DNA from: Eutreptiella sp. 'Long Island Sound 2002'
Taxonomy: Eukaryota > Euglenozoa > Euglenophyceae > Eutreptiales > Eutreptiaceae
DNA length: 64,000 nt
Reading direction: 5' to 3'
NCBI GenBank assembly: GCA_964036045.1
Contig: OZ038386.1
Coordinates: 20,608,225-20,672,224, forward strand
The translations under genes and the position numbers were made by a program. Positions 56,301-64,000 of this stretch are shown piece after piece. Under the pieces are notes generated by a model. That model was not told the origin of the DNA, made no database searches, and saw nothing but the letters and a program-made list of their open reading frames with translations. Within the stretch, counting starts at the first letter, position 1, and the number at the start of each line of letters is the position of its first letter.

Positions 56301-59300
56301 ACCATCTCACGGCACGCCTCGCACACCGGCTGCCCGTCTTCGATCTTGAATTCGCCCCCGGCGGCGTTAGAGGCGATGCTCTTGCCGCACTTTGCGCAGT
56401 TGAAGCAGCCCTCGCACCAGCTCTTGTCCATGGCGTTGATGGCCTATGGAAGGGGGGGGGGTGTCGGAGGGGTCGCAACGCGACGTGCGGGGGCGTAGAG
56501 GGGCATATCCGCCGTTGGGGGGCCGTCAACGAGCATCCGTTGGCTGTCAATGGGGGGGGGGACCCGCCAAAACCATTCGGTAGTCGGAAAATTTTTTTTC
56601 TGGGGGTTAGCCACAAAGGGGGAGTAGCTGCGCCGGTTGGCACTTCCAGTGTACGCACTGGTTTTGGGTTTTATTTATTTCTTCTAAAATTTATTTTTTA
56701 GAAATAAAATGTGTACATTGCTTGTTCCAAGCCACGGGGCAAAGTTATGGTTACCAGGCGAGAGTGGGACAATCGCCCCTGCGCTCACAAGTGCTGCCTC
56801 TGCCCCTGGGCGTCCCTCCCACGCCGGCGCCCGGCAGTGCTGCACACAAAGCCTTTCCCAAGACTTGTGACATTTCAAGGGTGCTCACCACCACAAATGA
56901 TGTGGGAAATGGTACACAGGGCCAGAGGGCTCCGGATCACTGAGTGTGACCCATCGGCGGTGCGCAGCATGTCCAGGCACTTTGCCATTTGTTTCTTCAG
57001 GGGGCTGCCATCAGCGAACAGCAAATCGCCAGGGGCTGACTGTCAAATGCCGCCCATTGACCATCAACCGCCGCCGATTGAAAAGTGGCTGCCGAGGGTC
57101 ACGATCAAGCGTCGCGGAGGCATGTCCTTGTGCTTCCGGGGTACATCCCGATGACCCCGGGACACGCCACGACGTATCCCGGGCCCACGGGGAATCCGGG
57201 CCCCTGGGGAAACTCCTTTCGGTTGGAGCGGTTTGCTCGGAACAGCGGCGGGCGTTGAGAGCACATGAAGAATTGCAGATGAATTCTTTTTCGGGACTGG
57301 AAAGCTTTGCCCTGGCCTTGCCCCATTCTCCACCCGAGGGAAACATGCAAAGCCCTCGGCGTCCGATTTCAGGGGCTGAACAGTTACGGCCCGCGGATCG
57401 ACGGCCGTGGACTGGCCAACCGATGGCGGCTGGCGGCCAACGGACGGTGCCGTTGGTGGCAAACTGATAAAACGGACGATCATCTCCGGCGGGGGGGCGG
57501 TGTACTGACCACGGTTGGCCAGTCCCGCAATGAAGCGTTGGGGACCTCCAAGATGGCAGGGGTTATGTCACCAATGTGCCCATTTGTGGGCCACTTCCAA
57601 TGTCCTCCCTTGCTCTAAAGTGTTGGGGACCCCCCAGACGGCAGGGGTGATGTAGCCAATCCGCCCACTTGTGGGCCACTTCTGATTGTTTCCGTTGCTC
57701 TAAAGTGTTGGGGACCCCCTAGACGGCAAAGGTCATAAGCTCTTGCCGTTATAAGCCCCCGCCCCGGGGTCTGTGGGATCCCCACCAATCGAACACAAAA
57801 AGAATTGTTGGCGTCCTCAAAATTGGACAGGATCGGCCCCAAATCGGCCAAAATCGGCCGTCTCGGCCCACAGCCCCGAAGCAAGGCAGGGCCACAACGC
57901 AGTGTTGCCCATCAACTGACTGTTGCAAAGGACGGTCATGCCACTCACCACCCCCTTGGCCACCAAACGAGGGGCATTGCAACAATGAGGATAGTGGGGA
58001 CCCATCTCGAGGCATGCCCTGTTTCCCAACCCTCCCCAAGCGCGCTGCACACAGACACAACAGGGGCGCGCATCACTTCTGGGCCCCAACACCCACGGCG
58101 AGCCCGAGGGGCTTCGGGCCTTTGTCATTCCCACGTAGAATCACCTTGCAGAGGGTGTTACACCAAAACTTCGCGGGCCCACATGGTTCCCCATTGGGGG
58201 TGCCGATCCTGCGGCACCTGCGGCGTGCCCTGCGGCGCGCAACTTGGGTAATTATCGCGGAACAGGGGAAATGGTACCCTTTGTGAGGCGTACTCTTGAA
58301 TGGGCAGTGGTTATCGCAACGTTTTTGTCCGTTTTGAGAATTGCGCCTCGCCGTTGTGCCCGTTTGACCCACTTCCTTCCCCCAAAAACGAGGAAAAGTA
58401 ATGCGGTGCTAATTACCCCGAAGCTAGTCACCTTTCCCCTGCGCGCCTGCAGTGCGCCTGCGGTGCGCAGTAAAGGACTCCCATTGGCGTAGGTTGGGGG
58501 TCTGGAGGGAGGGGCAGGTGTCCGGCCCTGCACGTGATCCTGCCCCCCAAGTGCACGCACCTGCCCGTCAATCTGCTTGTCGCAGGCGGTGCAGATGCGC
58601 TTCGTCCGGCACTTGTCGCAGCGCGGCTCGCCGTCCTCCATGAAGCAGGACAGGGCCCCGCCCTCCGTTGCCACGGGGGTGTTGCACTTGCTGCAGGTGA
58701 AGCACTCCGGGTGCCACGCCCCCTCGATCAGGTTGGCCTTCAGCACCGTCCCGACGATGGGCAGCCCGCACTTGGTGCAGATGTGCTTGGCAGCGCAGGT
58801 CTTGTGCAGCAACAGCCCGTCGGACTCCGTGAACGGCTCGTCATCCAGCGACTTCCCGCACTTGGCGCAGTTGAAGCACTCGGGATGCCAAGTCCTGCCC
58901 AGTGCCTGAGAGATGTTGGTGTACGCAGTTGTGGGGGTGTTGAAGAGGAGTTGGTTCAGTACGACCACCGGCTGCTGCCGTTGCTGCTGCCGCTTGGAAA
59001 AGGCGGGGGTGGGTGCGGTGGGTTGGGGGGGTGGGGGGGTTGGCATGACGCCTGAGTGGATTGCTGGCTGAAGCTGACGGCGCCTGTGGGCCTCTCGCCA
59101 CTTCCCCATGTCCGTTCCCTGACCCCCTTCCCTCCGCAGGTGGTGGTGCCCATGGGCCTCCCACCCCCTAGCGCCCTTGTTCTACCGGTCTTGCCTATCC
59201 TTACCTCCCTGCACTCCAACAGTGCTTACAGACGTCCACACAGAGGCCCTCCCCATTGGCCAGAGGGGACCGGCCCTCGCCATTCGCTGGGCCCAGTCAA

Positions 59301-62300
59301 ACACCCCGGCGCCGGTGGAGGAACCCTCTCCAACAGCAGCTGTAGGGCAATGCCCACTTGTGGAAGCACTCCCCTCAGGGGGGGCCCTAACAACCTTAAA
59401 CCTGCCCTTCCCTGCACTCAGTCCTCCATGTGGCGAGCGCCTCATGCCCCCCCCCAACCCCTTACCATATCCCCAACTCGTGTTCATGGTATGCCCATCC
59501 CCTCCGCAGGTCCATCCTCTCGGACAGCAAAAGCGCCACTCAGGGCGATGGATGGGGGTTGGTATCGCAGCAGGCGATAGGGGTTTGGCTACTTGCTTTT
59601 GTTGGCCGTCTGAGAATGACTGAATGTGAATGAAGCCTGCCAGCACTGTGAGGGGACTGGGAGGGCAGTAGCTGCAATGTGCGCAGAGGGATGGACATTC
59701 CTCTCGTCCACAAACATGCACCCCCCCCCCCCTCTTACCTACCCCCCTCTAACCCCGTCAGTCTCCACTTGCCCCCTGCAGCACACAATGTTTTAGCTGC
59801 ATGGTGGGAGTGGAAGAAAAAAAACTCCTTTGGTATGAATGTGTTGGGCCCTGCATGTGCACCAAGACCTCCCCCTCGGGTGGGAAAACCCCACACCGAT
59901 ATCTGTACCATGATTGGTTGCAAGGCTTCAGCACACAACATACCCCGCGCCACGGGTGGCAGGTCTTGCCTCAGACAGCGCCGGGCGTCGATGACACGTT
60001 CTGTGAACCTTGGATGCTCTGCTGATGTACGAGAAGGGTTATCTATTGTGATAGTTTGGGACAGGTATGCAGAGTGGGTAAACGGGTACGTATGTAGAGT
60101 CGCTTTGGGGACGCTTTTATAGTGTGGCTACGGGTGGGAGGTATGCAGAGTGGAAATGGGTGTGTGTGTGTGTGTGCCAAGGCTTCAATCCCAGTCAGGA
60201 GCGGTAGGGCACAGGCGCATTCAATGTGTGTCTTGGTGCACTGCGGCGGGGTAAACAGGGCAGGTCCCGTGCTTTGTTGTTTGGCGGCGACATGTGCATA
60301 TGCGGTGGATCATGTCTCTATGGGCCGCCCGCCTGCAGGGCATGGAACAGTGTGCTGATGGTTTGCAGAAGCCGTAGGAAATGTAGGAATGTTGAGCCTC
60401 GGAGTTTGAGTATGACCACAGCCCAGCGCATGCATCCCTACAAAAGTGGGGGCGGGGGCCGGGGGCTGGGAGATCGCCCGCGGGTCACTGCCACCGGAAA
60501 AAATAGACCCCCATGCTTACTGTCCTAAACTACGGGGGCGTTTTCGCACAGCGCGCGCACAGCGCGGGCACAGCGCGCGCACAGTGCGCGCACAGCGCCA
60601 ATTATTACGGTGATTATCCAGGTAACAACCCTGAAAACCACGCACCTGCGGAATCATGCACAACCAATACAAAACTCAAAAATTCAAACATCTGATGCTT
60701 GCCATGGGTCCCAGGGACCTAAATTCTGCCCCCTATAGCCCCGTCCACTGCAGCAGCCATTCAATGACATCCTTCCAATCTTCTGAACTTACCGAACTCC
60801 CGGTGGTGGAGAACAGCCAACTTTTCGCACAGCGCGCGCACAGCGCGTGCACAGCGCACGGTACGCCCCCTACGTCAGGAGGGCAGGCATGAGCAAGCCT
60901 TCATACCCACCCTGCTGCTGCTGCTGCTGCTGTGCGTGTGTGGGTGTGTGGGTGTGTGGGTGTGTGCGTATGTACAGTGTGGGTGCATGCAGAAAGGGCG
61001 TGGGAGAAAATGTAGAGTGGGTGGGAGTGTATGTGGTGAGAGGGGGTTTGGGGTTATGCACGTACAGTAGATATGGGTGTGCAAATGTGGACTCCGTACG
61101 GAGGGGGGGGGGTGACAGTGGGGGCAGGTGTGTGAGTGTGTAGAGGACGTTTGTGAGTTGGGAACATTGCAACACAGGCAGCAATGTGTGGTACTTTGGG
61201 GTAATAAAATGCAAGGGAGCCCCCCCCCCCCTCCAAAACACACACACAGAGAGAGGGGGGGGGGGGGAGAAAGAGGGAGGGACGGAGGGACGGAGGGAAG
61301 GAGACAACCTGCCGGGTGGCTCCAATCACAGGCTTCCCGCACGCCTCGCACTTGGGCAGGGTGCCGGAGGCCACACCGGTGGAGCGCCGCGTACGGCCGA
61401 AGCAAGGCAAACTGTAATCCGGCGGCTTGTAGCCCGGGGGGGCCAGGGTGCCATTGGGGAGCTTGATGGTGCCGTCGGGGAAGATGATGGTGTTGTCGGG
61501 CAGCCGCATGGCCCCGGTCTGCAACAGGAGGCCGCCGTCCGGCAGCAGCTTCGTGCCGTCCAAAAGGTCGAAAGTCCCGTCGGCGTTTGGGGTCGCGAAG
61601 GTGCCATCCGGGCGCCGCAGTCGGCCATCCGGCAGCTTCACGGAGCCGTCCGGCAGCCGCACGGTGCCGTCGGGCAGCACCACCATCCCGTTCGGCAGCG
61701 AAATGGAGCCGTCGGTCATCTTCACGGCCCCCGGGATCTGGTCCTGTCGGAGCGGGTGCCGGGGGGGGCGTGTTTGGGGAAAAGGGACGGGCAGCCCTCC
61801 GCACCCCAACCCGTCGTGTGCGCCACTCAACTCTACTGCCCGGCGCTCCGGGGGGTTCGGGATGCATTGGAAGGGGCGGAGGCCCCCCCTGTGTGACATT
61901 CCGTCGGGTTGTTGCTCCTTTACGGGGCCCTGGACGGTCACCCGTTCTTCCCTTCGCATGTTGCGTCGGGTCGCTACTTTCTGTCGGCCGCTGCGGCCGG
62001 CGCTCTTGCTGGTGTCGTTTCCGCGTTCGCGGAGCCCAGTCGTTGGTGTGTTGGGACTGTGCTGGATGTGGCGGGATGTGCCGCTTGCGCGTCAGCGGCG
62101 CCCAATAGTTGGCGTATTGAGGATGTGCTGGTTGTTGCCGGGGTCGTTTGACTGTTTTTGCTGTCCACACACCTCTGTCCACAGGCCGTCCATAGCCTGC
62201 CTCGCTGTGTTTCCCCCCCCCCGCCTCCTCCAGGGCGCCCAGCCTCTGCCCAGCCAGTGTCTCCCTAACGGCAAGTGCAAGCTTCAATGGCATTTGTAAC

Positions 62301-62851
62301 CGACAGGAACCGCCCCCAACCGCTTCGGCAACCTCCTCCAACCGCTTCTGGGACCGCCACCGAGGCCCCTTCCCTTCCAATGCATCCCTGGGTGGAGGTT
62401 CGGTGAGCTCCGGCGCCCCGATGCCCGGCTCCGATAGGTTCCCTCAGGACCGGGCCCACCCCGCGTGAGGCCCCGGGGGGTACCTCCAAGTCGCCCTGCC
62501 CGGCGCGGGGCCGCTTGGTGAACCCCGGCAATGCGTAGGTCGGCAGCATGTACCCGGCCTTGGCCGTCGTGCCGTCCGGCAGCAGGACGCTCCCGTCGGT
62601 GTTGATGACGGAGCCGTCGGGCGTGAGGATGGTGCCGTCCACGCGCTGGATCCCGCCGTCCGGCAGCAGGACGGTGCCGTCGCTGAGCTCGTACGAGCCG
62701 TCCGCGTGCGGCTCGGCGAAGGTGCCGTCGGGCAGCACGAGGCGGCCGTCGGGCAGCTTGACGGAGCCGTCGGGCAGCAGCATCGTGCCGTCCGGGCGCA
62801 GGACCATCCCGTTCGGAAGCCGCTGCGACCCGTCCGCCAAGTGGACAGTCC
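53353..62851 (-). CDS. LPDG-repeat and six-LIM-domain protein (at least six exons)
   Basis: Exons: 62484-62851, 61309-61743, 58561-58905, 56201-56443, 54923-55207, 53353-53487 (stop TAG). All have AG/GT borders; the first starts in phase 1, and every later one is in phase 0 and a multiple of three. Exons 1 and 2 encode two paralogous blocks of about 100 residues built from 7-9-residue LPDG(T/S)V repeats, probably a beta solenoid. Exon 2 ends with the first finger of LIM1 (CEACGKPVIG), completed in exon 3 (WHPECFNCAKC). Six LIM domains follow, several split at the same point after the first Cys pair. LIM3 has Cys in place of the usual His (WCEGC). LIM proteins are scaffolds for the cytoskeleton or nucleus. 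About 600 residues are seen. A 5' exon near 62930-63040 (MLPSISYGAP) is possible. No earlier description of this fusion is known to me. Confidence 0.8.
54705..54789 (-). other. possible cassette or relic LIM exon
   Basis: After a good acceptor (CCTCACAG, 54790-54797) the frame reads RTEITNGGRPMCLMCKTK, the typical end of a LIM domain. However, splicing exon 5 directly to the last exon already gives a perfect LIM6 with 16 residues between Cys and His. This segment is therefore either alternatively used or a leftover. The donor is uncertain (GTTTAC at about 54704). Confidence 0.4.
55822..55888. repeat. CCCCAACA...GCTGGGG hairpin repeat, diverged copy
   Basis: The ends pair as in 3711-3776, and the order of blocks (upstream TTTGAGCCCC, central CG-rich loop, TTGAGGTACA) is the same. 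The similarity spans about 55735-55900. It lies between LIM exons. Confidence 0.55.
56715..56945. repeat. dispersed repeat of about 235 bp, partner at 63215-63452
   Basis: Same orientation and block order: TACATTGCTTG, GAGTGGGAC, GCTCACA, GCTGCCTCTGCCCC, GCCGGCGCCC, GGGTGC(T/C)CACCAC, GGGCCAG and GGATCACT. Overall similarity is moderate. One copy is in a LIM-gene intron, the other upstream of the gene. Confidence 0.6.
57535..57732. repeat. 85-bp tandem repeat, 2.3 copies
   Basis: Units start GTGTTGGGGACC at 57535, 57620 and 57705 and contain TGTGGGCCACTTC. It lies in the LIM-gene intron between exons 3 and 4. Confidence 0.8.
58906..61308 (-). other. LIM-gene intron with simple repeats
   Basis: 2.4 kb without a supported gene. 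It contains CGCACAGCGCG-type short tandem repeats at 60546-60598 and again at 60828-60862, a (CTG)n/(GTGTGG)n tract at 60910-60970 and a GA-rich tract at 61246-61300. Confidence 0.5.
61858..62390. mobile_element. hAT-type MITE carrying a captured 320-bp gene fragment
   Basis: The termini CGGGATGCATTGGAAGGGG and CCCTTCCAATGCATCCCTG match the family at 30735-30950 and 31483-31862. The right part (62214-62390) is the reverse complement of the 30735-30950 element. The part at 61894-62213 aligns without a gap to 32041-32360, the C-terminal third of the CCCH ORF. The element sits in the LIM-gene intron between exons 1 and 2. A target duplication is not clear. Confidence 0.8.
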
Positions 62852-64000
62852 CTGCGGGGCAAACGGAGCGCGGGGGGGGGGGGACGGCACATGGCCCCCG
62901 TCGCACGCGCAGGCGCGCAGGCATGCGCCACCACTGAGAAGCGCTTGCGGTGGTGGTGGAGGGGGGCACCGTAGCTGATGCTTGGCAACATCAACTTCGA
63001 TTTCTCACCCCCGGGGGTTGAAAATAGACGTCCTTGCACGGGGCGGCGGTTGGAACTGGTCCTGCTGCGACCTACCCGCCCAACTATCGCTCAAAACCCA
63101 AGGCGGAGTGGGGGCAAAGCCAAGGGGGGTCTTGTGGGGGCAGGCTCCTGGGGGGGGGCTCCTGTGCCGGTTGGTACCTGCGGCTGCTCGCGCTGGTTTG
63201 TGTTGTCAGAACCAAACTGGTTACATTGCTTGGCCGCAGCCACCGGGGAACCCATTCTTGGTCGCTGCGAGTGGGACCGTTGTCCCCGGGCTCACAGGCG
63301 CTGCCTCTGCCCCTTGGCGCCCCGCCCCCCCCCCAATGCCGGCGCCCGCAGGCTCCACATTCAGCCCTTGCCACAACCGTGAAGTTTGGAGGGTGCCCAC
63401 CACAACTGACGTGGGGAAGGTAGCCTGGGGCCAGGGGGTCGGATCACTTGCAGGATTTGTTGGGGAGAGCCCCGTTTCCAGACTGCCCCCGCACTGCCCA
63501 GGGCCCAAATGAGTTTTGCCCACAGCCTCTGCCTACTTCAGACCGCCTTAAAATCACGCCAGTTGCGTCACAACAGCCCCCCCCCCCCCCTCTTCAGGAT
63601 ATGCATACCCCATGCTCCCCCCCCCCCCCCCCCGGATGGCACATGGGTTGTACATGGGCGAACAGAGACTCGGAAATCCTTAACAATGGGGGGGGGAGTT
63701 CACAACACATCTTCACGCATATTTTTCCCCCTTTGAAAATACCCCTCCCGAAATTTGGCCCCCGTTGTTCGGGGTTTGGGGCGACCCCGCGTGTACTGGC
63801 GGTGTCGCCTTCCACCGCAAACCCCTCACCCTAACCACCAGGGCAGGCAGGCAGGCAGGCATACAGGCAGGTAAGTCGGCATGCAGGACATGCAGCCGGG
63901 CGTACAGGCAGACAGACAGCCATGCAGGACATGCAGGCAGGCAGGGTGATGGGTTCCCTCGACGACTTATTGGTGGCACTCTTGGTTCGAACGTTCAGTC
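62852..64000. other. upstream of LIM gene; no further gene supported; GCAGGCAG repeat at 63841-63945
   Basis: A possible first LIM-gene exon (minus, about 62930-63040) encodes LPSISYGAPLHHHRKR, reminiscent of the GYMLPTYALPGF and PPDYSLPCF motifs that close each LPDG block. The rest is G/C-run-rich with a simple GCAGGCAGGCA repeat near the right end. Confidence 0.35.

Noticed and set aside
60875-62380. 501-codon minus-strand fusion frame across the captured CCCH fragment
   Set aside because: It runs through the MITE, a LIM-gene intron and exon 2 in the wrong frame; it is open only because of composition and the captured fragment.

Overview
The window is nuclear DNA from a GC-rich eukaryote, most likely a flagellated unicellular alga or protist. 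The evidence is GT-AG introns with clean phases, a centriole/basal-body protein gene (CEP120-like), a six-LIM-domain gene, an OPR-type repeat protein, a eukaryotic tRNA-Arg(UCU), a Penelope-like retroelement, hAT-type MITEs and very many G/C homopolymer runs. There are no bacterial operons, Shine-Dalgarno sites or CRISPR arrays. The species cannot be named from the sequence.

Layout. 1-3605: non-coding, repeat-rich. 3606-21713: a 7.76-kb head-to-tail array. It carries three indistinguishable copies of an intronless alkaline-phosphatase-superfamily phosphodiesterase gene (minus strand), separated by two full copies of a Penelope-like element (plus strand). Each element has a 97-bp minisatellite, a coiled-coil ORF1, a reverse transcriptase without GIY-YIG endonuclease, and pseudo-LTRs holding a hammerhead-ribozyme-like fold. 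21714-26220: an unrecognised repeat-rich ORF region and a decayed OPR gene (both minus). 28437-28594: an orphan RWD-domain segment (plus).

31151-49927: the C-terminal coiled-coil half of a CEP120-like gene (minus, six exons seen). Its last intron is about 13.6 kb. It contains a composite element on the same strand: an ORF with one membrane segment, a permuted OTU-like protease, a PHD/zinc-finger protein, a DnaJ protein and a CCCH/RG-rich protein. The first 2.93 kb of this element is tandemly triplicated (36127-44917). No reverse transcriptase was found in it.

50763-50835: tRNA-Arg. 53353-62851: a multi-exon gene (minus) fusing an LPDG-repeat region to six LIM domains. One of its introns holds a hAT-type MITE that has captured 320 bp of the CCCH ORF from the composite element. 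Two related MITEs lie at 30735-30950 and 31483-31862, the latter with a perfect 8-bp target duplication.

The CEP120-like and LIM genes look like ordinary host genes. The two large arrays look like recent amplifications involving mobile or composite elements. Protein families were assigned by motif recognition only; no database search or folding was run.
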